NCBI GenBank assembly: GCA_963675625.1
Contig: OY776497.1
Span: 124,001-188,000, forward strand
Direction: 5' to 3'
Length of the DNA: 64,000 nt
Origin: F22 sp963675625
Lineage (GTDB): Bacteria; Bacteroidota; Bacteroidia; Bacteroidales; Bacteroidaceae
Each line of letters opens with the position of its first letter. The first letter of the stretch is position 1. Below, one piece after another: positions 42,601 through 50,925 of the stretch. The translations under genes and the position numbers were made by a program. The notes under the pieces are model-generated. The model saw only the letters and a list, made by a program, of their open reading frames with translations. It was not told the origin of the DNA and ran no database searches.

Positions 42601-44808
42601 TTGCTTATATTTACGCAAGAAACTAATCGTATCATTGTCTCCTTTCAAAGCCTGATGCATCAACCATCTTAAAGCGTCTCTATAATGGTCAAGTTCAACA
42701 CCAGCAGATAGTTTTGCAGCCGCTTGTCTACTATCAGAAAACAAGACAACCTTGGTGTTACTTTCACCGGCATTTTTCATTGAACGGACTAGTGAATCAG
42801 CAAGTACTTGGTTTACTTTTTGAAGTCCTGTAGCATGTCTCTTAAGAGGTGTAAAACTATTTGCATCTCTTGCAGGATACTTAACTTCACATTGAGGACA
42901 TGTACACGGAAACCGTGTAGCATCTCTAGACTGTTGTTTATGAACCAAATACTCTCCTGCAGGATGATTGAAAATAATTCTTCCTGTTTCACTTATAAAT
43001 TTCGCTCTTTGCCAACCATCAGGACAGTCACCTTCGGCTTTCCATATAACTGCATAATCGCAGTATGGCATATCTATTGGTTTATCTACAGATAAAAAAT
43101 GCCTCCCATCCTTTTTGACAACATACCCACCAAAGTAAGCTTCACCACAATTCTCACAAATGATTACTTCATATACATTATGACCACAAGCACACATTGA
43201 ACGTGGACTTTTGTAAAAGCGTCCCAATAAACGGTCTGTAAATTTATACGTACTATCTAGTTCACTGCAGTTTGGGTTTGAACACCCCCATAAGCCATTG
43301 ACTGACCTAAAGAAAAAATGTGTTCTTAATGGTAGCAAATACCCTTTATCAGTTTTACTGCGACATATAACTTTCAGCAAAGCAGTTAGCACATCAACTG
43401 CTCTGGGTCCAATCAAGCCCAAATTATGAGCAATATCTAAAGTACTCATAGAGGTTATATTACCTTCCTTATTGGTCATGGCATATTTCAACCATGCATC
43501 TAATTTATATTCTTTTGTTATTTGATAATACGATTCACATCCTAATGTCTTGAACAGTTCACTTGTTTTGTGTTCCTCATCTTTGTCCACATTTATATAG
43601 TCTACTAAAGCATCAATAGGGAGTACAGTTTCTGGTTTTGGAGTAACCATTTCTTTATCGTTAGCAAAAACTTTGAACTTATGTTCAAACGTATCTTTAG
43701 CCACACCAAAGAATTCACAAAGAAAATCTGCTGTTTGCTGATTCTCCCCCATAGAAGCACTGGATGCTAAGAACTGTACTTGAGGCGAATCTGGAGTTAA
43801 GCCAAGGCGATCTAACAAAATACGAATTAGGTATGCAACTTCAGTACCTGCTGTTCCACGATATGTATGCAACTCATCTATAACTAAATGAAAAACATGA
43901 GATTCGTCCTCTTCAAGCCACTGTTTTGTTTCTTCAAAAATAGGTGCTTCCAAATCTCTCATAAGCATGATATTGAGCATGCTATAGTTGGTTATAACTA
44001 TATCTGGTGCTTGTTCTTGCATAGATAATCGATCCCACATTTCCGCACTATCTTCGTCCAAACAGGGTATATGATATAATAAGTCTTTAGAACCAGTTTC
44101 TTGTGCTACTTGCTGAGCTGCCTTCCATTCCTCGTTGAGTTGAAACTGTTCTTTTTGTATCTTTTCTCTAGCTTTACTACCACTCCCACTTACTGGTGTT
44201 GTTCCTGTGTAGCGACCAAAATAAAACCGACTTCCATTGCGATTATCATCTAACCAGTCTAAAGTACCTGTATGATCATCATTGCGACTATTTAAGGATT
44301 TTCTTAACCTAATCATCTGATCTTCAGCTAAAGCATTTAAAGGATACAATATCATTGTCCTCATTGCACGTGTACGATTATTAGACCAAGACTTTGATTC
44401 TTTCACCAAATCAGCAATAACAGGTAGTAAAAAACACTCAGTCTTACCAGAACCTGTACCTGTAGTTACGACAATATGTTTTCTGTTAATAAAAGCCTCT
44501 TTGAGAGCATGATACTGGTGTTTGTACAGTATACGTTTTTCTTGTTTATCATTATAAAACAAACCACACTGAATAAACTCTGCCAATTCAGAAGATACTT
44601 GCTCTGTCTCACAAAACTGCTCCAAAGAAGCAAGTTGTTTATATTGTGGTACTATTTCAATAATTGGTGGTTGGCATATTGTACCGACTTCATTGAGCAA
44701 CTTTTTACGCTCTGCATTATAATGCTCATTAAAGAAAGGTATACCACTAGTTATATACTTTAGATAAGTTTCTCTAAGCTCATTATATATTTGAATTGGA
44801 TTATCCAT
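39610..44808 (-). CDS. Giant DEAD/DEAH helicase with C-terminal DUF1998 (DruE/DrmA/MrfA-like)
   Basis: 1732 residues. Walker A TTGTGSGKTE (115-124), DELH box FHLVIDELHTYRG (311-314), and motif VI QQRVGRAGRRG confirm a superfamily-2 helicase of the Lhr/MrfA/DruE group. Several Cys clusters (CSNPNC; CACGHN with CENCGE; CPRCKT with CINCQ; CKKCG with CPVCE) are zinc ribbons. The C-terminal CTSSCYDCIREFANQ...LDWRLG is the DUF1998 signature. Size and layout fit Druantia DruE. The start overlaps the stop of the preceding 273-aa gene by eight bases. It is the last gene of a four-gene operon. Confidence 0.85.
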   Translation of the reverse strand: MDNPIQIYNELRETYLKYITSGIPFFNEHYNAERKKLLNEVGTICQPPIIEIVPQYKQLASLEQFCETEQVSSELAEFIQCGLFYNDKQEKRILYKHQYHALKEAFINRKHIVVTTGTGSGKTECFLLPVIADLVKESKSWSNNRTRAMRTMILYPLNALAEDQMIRLRKSLNSRNDDHTGTLDWLDDNRNGSRFYFGRYTGTTPVSGSGSKAREKIQKEQFQLNEEWKAAQQVAQETGSKDLLYHIPCLDEDSAEMWDRLSMQEQAPDIVITNYSMLNIMLMRDLEAPIFEETKQWLEEDESHVFHLVIDELHTYRGTAGTEVAYLIRILLDRLGLTPDSPQVQFLASSASMGENQQTADFLCEFFGVAKDTFEHKFKVFANDKEMVTPKPETVLPIDALVDYINVDKDEEHKTSELFKTLGCESYYQITKEYKLDAWLKYAMTNKEGNITSMSTLDIAHNLGLIGPRAVDVLTALLKVICRSKTDKGYLLPLRTHFFFRSVNGLWGCSNPNCSELDSTYKFTDRLLGRFYKSPRSMCACGHNVYEVIICENCGEAYFGGYVVKKDGRHFLSVDKPIDMPYCDYAVIWKAEGDCPDGWQRAKFISETGRIIFNHPAGEYLVHKQQSRDATRFPCTCPQCEVKYPARDANSFTPLKRHATGLQKVNQVLADSLVRSMKNAGESNTKVVLFSDSRQAAAKLSAGVELDHYRDALRWLMHQALKGDNDTISFLRKYKQVGKLADSKEDRDELKKLRGQGLYVKLVELILDRAYNLSEEEEAEVANLFAKIEHVDLEKIKMEVFKGLVGIGLNPAGPRPSMANDVMVGKWSTIFDFEKKQARLDLQGDAKVYSDKIRLWHNLELITSLFAHKKKSFESMKLGFMCCNEDGMDSITYQLVNSIIRVLGEKRRIRGANSEYLYSSFPNSVRRMINVIYNKPGRVQVSKKVDEIKSLMINKGIIDKDEVILTGEKINFKKATPGMKYWVCPRCKTVHIQPSNGFCINCQNELGNSKILTDADFYDSEDYYFSLVNSTEKIYRLHCEEMSGQTSRQESRKRQRLFQDIFLSNENPIVDGIDMLSVTTTMEAGVDIGSLSAVIMGNVPPQRFNYQQRVGRAGRRGNPLSVALTIAKGSSHDITHYFEPDRMVSATPKDPYLEVRIKEIAERVIYKEVLYHAMKSVNTKAESVHGSFGFVSNWDKKNKHEVAKWISKNHLIIHHVIDIVTQCTDISEEDKSAIFDYVLNRFIDRISEIANSSEFTQTLLSERLANAGLLPMFGFPTRTRNLYLSKPKQLPAEDVVNRDMDMALNSFSPGHEIVKDKKIYKAVGVVEYESNKQPTPKYDSLNISNKPLFRCKKCGFSSMSLDEKSKICPVCESELYKMKVCSPLGFCVDFNQEPKDFNGSFDWYSPNSDIKLDCEKDLHPCPLVSNLQLRNNTIPTQGLVHLVNDNNGAFYEMGFDPETKIWVSRKAYPLDIQKKLRLNNEQKLAFVSSKATGVLTMSPHQVSPEICLYPLAENKNYYAVQAAFLSWGYLVRKAVANYLDIDISEMSVGYYISSETNKAEMFLVEKLENGSGYCNYLSGRKYGEVPFEAIVRPLIEGGSLYNLLTGKEHMHDCTSSCYDCIREFANQREHPILDWRLGLDVAKMVADSNVIINFTEDYWKSYIDENIELLFKKQHLQCRVQNNLYLGIDGGEISALLVHPLWSTEYIESLLAKNSFPSDINLISIYDIGRAL

Positions 44809-45622
44809 TTTGTATCGAATTACTTAATATTCTGTTTAACTGTTTTACAATGCTAGCATTTATTCCAGGAAAGACATAATAGTCATTCTCTTTAACAGGT
44901 GTATACCCCTCTAATAATGATTCAAGCAATAATACTCTGTATAGCATGATTGGAAAGCCAAAATGCTTAACACTTAAGACTTTATCTTTTAATTTGTACG
45001 TACCGTTATTATCATTCTCATTTATAGAACGATAGTAACAATATGCAAGATTGCGTACATCAGGCTGGTTTCCCCAATGTGGAATATCTAGAATCTTATT
45101 GCTGTTAGGAAAAACAAAGCAATAATGCTTCGGAGTACTATCTTTTATGTATGCAACTCCTTGGTTTGATTTCCTATCTACAAATAGTAGAGATGAACGT
45201 TCAACTAAAGATAATTGAAATGTATTGACTATTTCAGCAGCCGTTGGAAAATAATTCAATATTGAAATGGCATTAAATTCACAAACATTATTTTCAGTCA
45301 ACTCAGGCATTACTTTGCTACTATAGATAAAAGGAAATGGAGTCACGACATCTTGTGGTTGATCAAACACATTTGTATAAACATATATGCCTTTCCTATG
45401 CACAACAACAGGCTCTGTTACCCTAAAATAAAGTGACCTAATACTATCAATGTTTCCAGCATAAAAGAGTGGAAAAAATATAGCCCATGCAGGATGCTCT
45501 TCATTCAAAGAATATTGCTTATTCAAATACTCACAAAACCTCTTTATTGATTCGTAATTGGCCTGTTCTTTATGCACCATCCATGTCATCAAAAGTTCTT
45601 GGCACTTATTTATATAGCTCAT
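44801..45622 (-). CDS. Third gene of the helicase operon (DruD-like position), unknown fold
   Basis: 273 residues. Overlaps the helicase start by 8 bases and the preceding gene's stop by 17 bases, so it is tightly coupled to both. No recognised motif: mixed alpha/beta, Tyr/Phe-rich, one weak hydrophobic patch near the C-terminus (GFPIMLYRVLLLESLLEG). In type I Druantia a gene of similar size lies directly before druE; the resemblance rests on position and length, not on shared motifs. Confidence 0.6.
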   Translation of the reverse strand: MSYINKCQELLMTWMVHKEQANYESIKRFCEYLNKQYSLNEEHPAWAIFFPLFYAGNIDSIRSLYFRVTEPVVVHRKGIYVYTNVFDQPQDVVTPFPFIYSSKVMPELTENNVCEFNAISILNYFPTAAEIVNTFQLSLVERSSLLFVDRKSNQGVAYIKDSTPKHYCFVFPNSNKILDIPHWGNQPDVRNLAYCYYRSINENDNNGTYKLKDKVLSVKHFGFPIMLYRVLLLESLLEGYTPVKENDYYVFPGINASIVKQLNRILSNSIQNG

Positions 45623-47597
45623 TTTTAACCACTAAATATGAAAGATATTCCGTTGAAGGGATTGAAGCATATTCTTTGTTTTCTAGTAACATAGATGGTG
45701 AGAGGTAGCCTGATTCACTAGGTTTACCATCTTGCAACTGAAATTCCATCTCTTCATCTATTACATAACTACTATTCTCTAAACATCCAAAGTAACGAAT
45801 GCTTTGTTGAGCAAGTGGAAGTCCCTCCTCTGATGTTGTAGTAAGCAAAAAACGCAGATTACTTGGAAAAGTAAGATTAGTTTTCGGAAATTTGGAACAC
45901 ATACCTATGGACATATCTACAATAGGTTGTAAGTAACAAGGTAGGTATGACAAATTAATATTTTCTAGAACACAGTAGTGTATCATATTTGGCTGCCCAT
46001 AGCAACTCTCCACTAATTCTTTTAACCCGTTTTCCCAAAGCATAGAAAATGAACGCCATTCGGGTGTAACATATTGTATTGTATAGCAGCATCTACCTGT
46101 AGCCTTTAATAAAGCATGAAGGATTCTATTATCGGGTACTACAATAGCTTTATAATACGTCAAAAACTTGAACAGCTTTCGAGCTATATCGGCCTTGCGA
46201 TTATTTAGTGATAAATAGTAACTCAATCTTTGAACAAAAATTACAGGGTTACCAATCTCTACAGTTTCATCTTCTAAAATTTCAAGTACACTGTATTCAT
46301 CAATGGCTGCATTGTGCACAATCATATTAGCTTCTCCAACATTATCATTAGTATCAGCATTGATGGATTTTCCAGGATATGAAGACAATATTTCCATCAC
46401 ATCTTTCACGACTCCGAAGTTATTAACAATAGAATCCTTGTTTTCTTCAAGTGAATGTAAAGTATCTTGTTGCTCTTTTATTATTGATTTGTTTTCCTCT
46501 ATTTGAAGAATTTGAAATTCGAGTTCTTCTTCAAATTGCTTTTTCCTCTTCTCTAATTCCGCAGTCTCTTTTGCAAACGCCAAATTTGCTCCGTTCACTT
46601 TTTCTTTAATTTTAGAGACTTCAGTATCTACATTCGCTTGTTCTTGTTCTATGAGAATCTGATTCTCAAGCTTTAATGTCTCTAATTGCTCAGCATGTTT
46701 TCCTTTAATTCTTTTGAGATACTCCTCAAAATTGTTATTTATTGATTTTTCTAATGTAGGTGCCAAGTTAGGAAAGTCCATCAACTTTCTAATCTCATCA
46801 AATGTGAATAAAAATGATGTGAGTAGAATACTTAACCTTCCTTTTCTACTAGCAAAAACGGGTGAAGGTAATACTGCTTTATCTAAAAGTGCCAAAAGAT
46901 CATTTATTATTTGTGTTTTAGGACCATATGCAGTAAGTAATCTCCCCCATTCTTTAGCTAAAAAATTCTTTACAAACCATTCTTTTAATAGTTCGTCTGG
47001 CATGATATCAATATAGGTTTTCGTCCCACCTTCCACTTTTCCATTAATTGATACATAATGTTCATTATCAGGAGTCACAATATCGTTATCCTCGTTAGAT
47101 AAAACAGTCTGCAAAGGTATTTTCTCTATATAGTAATTTTTCAGTGTTTTAGGACAAAGTATATATATGTCTTTTTCCACTCTAAAATAAGTAGTCTCTT
47201 TAAGATCTAAATATCCTTGTAATTGTAATTCGACATAAAGTCTACTAGGATTTTCACTAAAGACTATTCTGCTTGAATTAGTTATAACTGTACCATATTC
47301 ATCTGGTTCTCCATTATCTCTATCCCAAACATACTTATCAGTTCCATCATTTGCCGATAATTGTAAACCTGCAAATATACATTTCCCGACAAGGTCACTG
47401 TGTTTAGTTAAAAAATTCGGTGCAAATACACAACCTCTTGATGGAAATGTTTTACTAATTTGCTGCTGTGATAAAGGAAAAAATTCCCAACTACTATCTA
47501 AATAACCTACAGCATTTATAGTTGCATGTTTACTATGGTTAGAATGAGCTTCAACAATGCCCACTATTTTAATATGATTATAATCTATGTTTTCCAT
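45606..47597 (-). CDS. Second gene of the helicase operon (DruC-like position), coiled-coil protein
   Basis: 663 residues. The N-terminal 200 residues are strand-rich. A long coiled coil (about residues 290-400: EEYLKRIKGKHAEQLETLKL through KEKVNGANLAFAKETAELE to QQDTLHSLEENK) occupies the middle. The C-terminal 250 residues are globular (ADIARKLFKFLTYYKAIVV; VTPEWRSFSMLWENGL). No P-loop or nuclease motif seen, so a structural or DNA-contacting subunit is most likely. Ten bases separate it from the first gene and 17 bases overlap with the third. Confidence 0.55.
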   Translation of the reverse strand: MENIDYNHIKIVGIVEAHSNHSKHATINAVGYLDSSWEFFPLSQQQISKTFPSRGCVFAPNFLTKHSDLVGKCIFAGLQLSANDGTDKYVWDRDNGEPDEYGTVITNSSRIVFSENPSRLYVELQLQGYLDLKETTYFRVEKDIYILCPKTLKNYYIEKIPLQTVLSNEDNDIVTPDNEHYVSINGKVEGGTKTYIDIMPDELLKEWFVKNFLAKEWGRLLTAYGPKTQIINDLLALLDKAVLPSPVFASRKGRLSILLTSFLFTFDEIRKLMDFPNLAPTLEKSINNNFEEYLKRIKGKHAEQLETLKLENQILIEQEQANVDTEVSKIKEKVNGANLAFAKETAELEKRKKQFEEELEFQILQIEENKSIIKEQQDTLHSLEENKDSIVNNFGVVKDVMEILSSYPGKSINADTNDNVGEANMIVHNAAIDEYSVLEILEDETVEIGNPVIFVQRLSYYLSLNNRKADIARKLFKFLTYYKAIVVPDNRILHALLKATGRCCYTIQYVTPEWRSFSMLWENGLKELVESCYGQPNMIHYCVLENINLSYLPCYLQPIVDMSIGMCSKFPKTNLTFPSNLRFLLTTTSEEGLPLAQQSIRYFGCLENSSYVIDEEMEFQLQDGKPSESGYLSPSMLLENKEYASIPSTEYLSYLVVKNELYK

Positions 47598-47606
47598 ATA
47601 TTAAAA

Positions 47607-49181
47607 CTACAAGTTTAGTAATTTGCTTATTGCATTATGATTGTTTCTCGCCTTTTCATCGAGGTTAAATAATTCTCTTCTACACCACTGAGTAAGTGGC
47701 TTAACCTTTCTGTCGAGTACTAATCTATGAGAATACATTCCAAAGTCTAACCCCACAACATCTCCATCATTCTGCATAAGACCCCAAATAGGTATATCAC
47801 CGTCAGTAGATAATTTCCATTTACTGTGTTTACCCCACTGCTGTACATAAGGTAGATCTTCTGTGATATAAATCTCAATAGCTTTATATCCTTTAATCTT
47901 TATGGAATGAGATCCTTTTTCGAAGACTAATGGAAAATTACCTGTTTCACTAACTACTTTCTCATCATCTAGCCAAAAAGTGGTTGGTTCATAGAACGTT
48001 AGTAATGGGGGAGCACCAAGTAAATATGTATGGTGCCCTAGCTTTACCCCATCTGTAAGTGAATAAGGACGAGGTCGTTCGTAATATTTTTCTAAACCAG
48101 GTGAATAAGTAATTCTTACCAACATAAAATCATTCACTTTCATAACTATATCTTTGGAGCTAAAGAATCCCCTATAACTATCAGAGGATATAAAGGCAAG
48201 TCCTTCATCTTCATAATTCTCAATAAAACGAGTCTCTTTCCATACCCCCTCATATTCCATTTCCCGTTTAAACAAGATGATATTATTTCGTTTAAACAGA
48301 TAATATTGGGTTATTTCTTTCATCAACCCCTTTGTATTTAAAGGAAAATTACAAATAGAGCTTGTCTCTTGCTGCTTTATATCAAAAAACCATTCTCCCT
48401 CACAATTAAGAAGAAATAATTGGTTAGTTAATTTATCAAGCTTTTTAACGCCATTTCCTTCGATGTATTCACCATCCCAACTTAGAAAATATTGGTAGAC
48501 TTGTTTTTTGAATAAATCTCGATTAGTACTTAATATTTTAGAGGCTCTACGGCTGTAAGACTTATGATTATAACTAAGATTCAATATTTTCCAAAAATCC
48601 ACTTCCGAGATATCTTCATTAGGCGCTAAGTTTTTAGACACAAAAAGATTCGCAATACGTTTAAGATCTTCTCTATTAAGTATTTCTTCAGAGTGAGTTT
48701 TGGGATACTGAACATATCTATCTTTACCCACTCGTCGTTCACATTTATGTGGTATCAAAAAACCTTCTCTATTACACCATCTATAGTACTTATTCCACAA
48801 GGTATCTTGATACTTTTCAGCCCATTCATCCCATTCTTTGAGGTGTAAATCCAGCATTTCAATGCTGCAAATACGATCTCTGAAATTATTTGAAGAATAA
48901 CCTCCTTCATTTTCCATCTGAGAGGCTGCATAAAGCTGTATACCAATAAAACCTAAAGATTCAATAATCCCAGATGAAGACGTAATATTCCATGCCCATC
49001 TTCTTTGGATGGAATGAATAAAGTCATCATATGTAATTCTATGCGCTATACAAAATGTATTAATAAAGTAAAGGTCAATAACAAGAAACACCTCTTCTCC
49101 TCTCTTGTCATTTCCTAAAAAATTTTTTTTAATATAATTCCCAAATAATGAGTATATATCACATTCTACGTCTGTACACAT
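47607..49181 (-). CDS. First gene of the helicase operon (DruB-like position), unknown
   Basis: 524 residues. The N-terminal half is helical and rich in Trp and Tyr (RRWAWNITSSSGIIESLGF; WNKYYRWCNREGF). The C-terminal half is beta-rich, with a Gly/Asp/Trp pattern (GVKLGHHTYLLGAPPLLTF; LPYVQQWGKHSKWKL). No domain recognised. It starts only 30 bases from the IS end at 49211, so its native promoter and any gene before it (such as a druA) may have been removed or replaced when the IS inserted. Confidence 0.55.
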   Translation of the reverse strand: MCTDVECDIYSLFGNYIKKNFLGNDKRGEEVFLVIDLYFINTFCIAHRITYDDFIHSIQRRWAWNITSSSGIIESLGFIGIQLYAASQMENEGGYSSNNFRDRICSIEMLDLHLKEWDEWAEKYQDTLWNKYYRWCNREGFLIPHKCERRVGKDRYVQYPKTHSEEILNREDLKRIANLFVSKNLAPNEDISEVDFWKILNLSYNHKSYSRRASKILSTNRDLFKKQVYQYFLSWDGEYIEGNGVKKLDKLTNQLFLLNCEGEWFFDIKQQETSSICNFPLNTKGLMKEITQYYLFKRNNIILFKREMEYEGVWKETRFIENYEDEGLAFISSDSYRGFFSSKDIVMKVNDFMLVRITYSPGLEKYYERPRPYSLTDGVKLGHHTYLLGAPPLLTFYEPTTFWLDDEKVVSETGNFPLVFEKGSHSIKIKGYKAIEIYITEDLPYVQQWGKHSKWKLSTDGDIPIWGLMQNDGDVVGLDFGMYSHRLVLDRKVKPLTQWCRRELFNLDEKARNNHNAISKLLNL

Positions 49182-49314
49182 AATTTATCTAAGTGTTTAG
49201 TTTTATTTTCTATAGTGTACCCCTATTTTAGGACCACATTTACTCTTATTTAAGAAATGACTCGTCCATTTGATAGGTTAATATTGAGTTTCTTGTTTGC
49301 ACTTGGGCTTCATA

Positions 49315-50175
49315 TTAAGCCGCATAGTTGGTTGCAAAAGAACGTTGATATCTCTTAGCTGGGAAGTCATATTGTATTCCCTGATGATGTCTACGTTCAT
49401 TGTAATAGTTGATATAATACTTAATCCCTTGATACAGCTTTGAACCATTATCAGGTGGATGTAAGTAAATGTATTCCCGTTTGATTGAACGTCAAAAGCG
49501 TTCAATCATGATATTGTCCTTGGCTCTTCCACGTCCATCCATACTGATGCGTATGTGTTGAGCTTTTAGATAATTGACTCACTGAGAGCATGTATACTGG
49601 CTACCTTGGTCAGAGTTTACAATATCAGGCTTTCCATGCGTTTGTATAGCTTCCTGTAAGCACATTATAGACTCAGAAGCTTCTAGCGAGTTAGAAAGCC
49701 TCCAAGCTAGAATCTTGCGGCTATACCAATCAATAATAGCCACTAGGTACATAAAGCCATTAGGCATGGCTATATACGTGATATCAATGCTCCATACTTG
49801 GTTGCTCTTGTGAATATGTAATCCACGAAGCAAATATGGATGAATATATTCGGCACGCCCTAGCTTGCTTAGCGACTTTTTATGATATATAGCCTGTATC
49901 CCCATGACTTTCATCAAGCGTGCTACACGCTTTTTATTGACCGTGTAGCCATGATCTTGTAGTACAGAGCGCATGGTACGAGCCCCAGAAGTTGGAAACT
50001 CCGTATATTGTCTATCCATGATGCGCATGACTTGCAGGTTGTCCTCAGACTCGCCGCAAGGCTTGTAGTAATATTGGCTACGGCTAATACCCAAAAGGCG
50101 ACACTGCTGGCGAACACTAAGTTTGGTATTGGCTGGCTCTACGGCTTTTTTTTTAGTACGCCGAGCTTGTCGCAA
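49315..50175 (-). pseudogene. IS3-family orfB transposase with two nonsense codons
   Basis: The DDE transposase core is visible: VWSIDITYIAMPNGF, IVNSDQGSQYTCSQ, and, after two stops, a catalytic region with NERRHHQGIQ. TGA stands in place of the expected Trp in SQW (about 49580) and ERFW (about 49490). Both changes are TGG to TGA, leaving everything else in frame to the natural TAA at 49315. Translation would end after 198 residues, before the catalytic Glu. Other genes in the window use TGA as a stop, so recoding is unlikely. Confidence 0.85.
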
Positions 50176-50447
50176 GCACGTTCTAAAAAGTCACGCTCGA
50201 TAGTAAGCTGACCTACTTTTTGTTCTAGAACACGGATATGTTCATCTTTGGCGGCGCTTTCTTCGCCAGGATGTTTGCTACCAAATAAAGATTCAAGTTG
50301 AGAAAGAGCTTCTTTCTTCCATTGAATGATTTGACTAGGAGCCACTTCAAAGCAGCGAGCCAACTCAGAGGTAGTCTCTTGTTCTTTTAAAGCTTCGCGA
50401 ACTACGCGAGCCTTGAATTCACTGCTGAATGTACGTCGTGATGCCAT
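50139..50447 (-). CDS. IS3-family orfA (transposase helix-turn-helix subunit)
   Basis: 102 residues. TFSSEFKARVVREALKEQET then APSQIIQWKKEAL forms the helix-turn-helix, followed by a leucine-zipper-like coiled coil ending at LKKKP. The end overlaps orfB at the A9 run, the site of programmed frameshifting in IS3 elements. This copy is intact, unlike the deleted copy at 21 kb, which has a stop in orfA. Confidence 0.85.
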   Translation of the reverse strand: MASRRTFSSEFKARVVREALKEQETTSELARCFEVAPSQIIQWKKEALSQLESLFGSKHPGEESAAKDEHIRVLEQKVGQLTIERDFLERACDKLGVLKKKP

Positions 50448-50525
50448 AAGCTAAATTTTAGGATTGCATCAAATGTACGAAAAATATTGTTTCTTAGCAA
50501 GTGGTCCGAAATATGGGGGACATTA

Positions 50526-50860
50526 TAAATATCAAAACCCAACTCTAGCATTGGACGGTAGTTCTTATCAATAATGTATCTTGCAATAAGATAAATTGTA
50601 GTCAAACGTTGTTGGCCATCAATCACTTCATAAATGGGTAATCCATCTATAGGGTCTACACCTCTCTGTTTTACAACAACTGGTTGCAAACAGTACTTTG
50701 AATCATCATCTGCTGAATATAAATCCTCTAATAGGAGTTCTACTTCGGTTTTCGTCCATCTATAACCTCGTTGGTATGATGGAATCACAAAGTGTCCGTT
50801 GATATCTTCAACTCTTAAGTTCTTTAGAACCACTTGGTTCTCTTGTTTTGTATCACTCAT
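50526..50860 (-). pseudogene. 5' part of a DUF262 (GmrSD-like) gene cut by the IS
   Basis: The first 110 or so residues survive: INGHFVIPSYQRGYRWTKTE and, later, YEVIDGQQRLTTIYLIAR, the DGQQR motif of DUF262/GmrS-type NTP-binding modules. Sequence then enters the IS right end; the reading continues a further 40 codons in IS DNA. The larger C-terminal remainder is missing on the other side of the IS. Full-length relatives restrict modified phage DNA (GmrSD). Confidence 0.8.
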
Positions 50861-50925
50861 TTTAAATCGTTTTATTTCTATGAATAGAATGTTTAGTTCT
50901 TATTATCTCACAATAGAACTATACC

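Larger units (their letters stand above)
49211..50527 (-). mobile_element. Full-length IS3-family insertion sequence (IS150-like), inactivated
   Basis: Ends are imperfect inverted repeats: left TATAGTGTACCCCTATTTT, right complement TATAATGTCCCCCATATTTC, both continuing into GGACCAC. Inside are orfA (50139-50447) and orfB (49315-50175), joined by an A9 slippery run (50146-50154) that would give a -1 frameshift fusion. orfB carries two nonsense codons. Because flanks start with TATA on both sides in every copy, the true terminus may be a few bases inside. Insertion left the DUF262 gene truncated and lies right upstream of the helicase operon. Confidence 0.9.

Noticed and set aside
49480..49585. 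TGA recoded as tryptophan in this organism
   Set aside because: Both TGAs stand for conserved Trp in a transposase, but other intact genes here end with TGA and use TGG for Trp.
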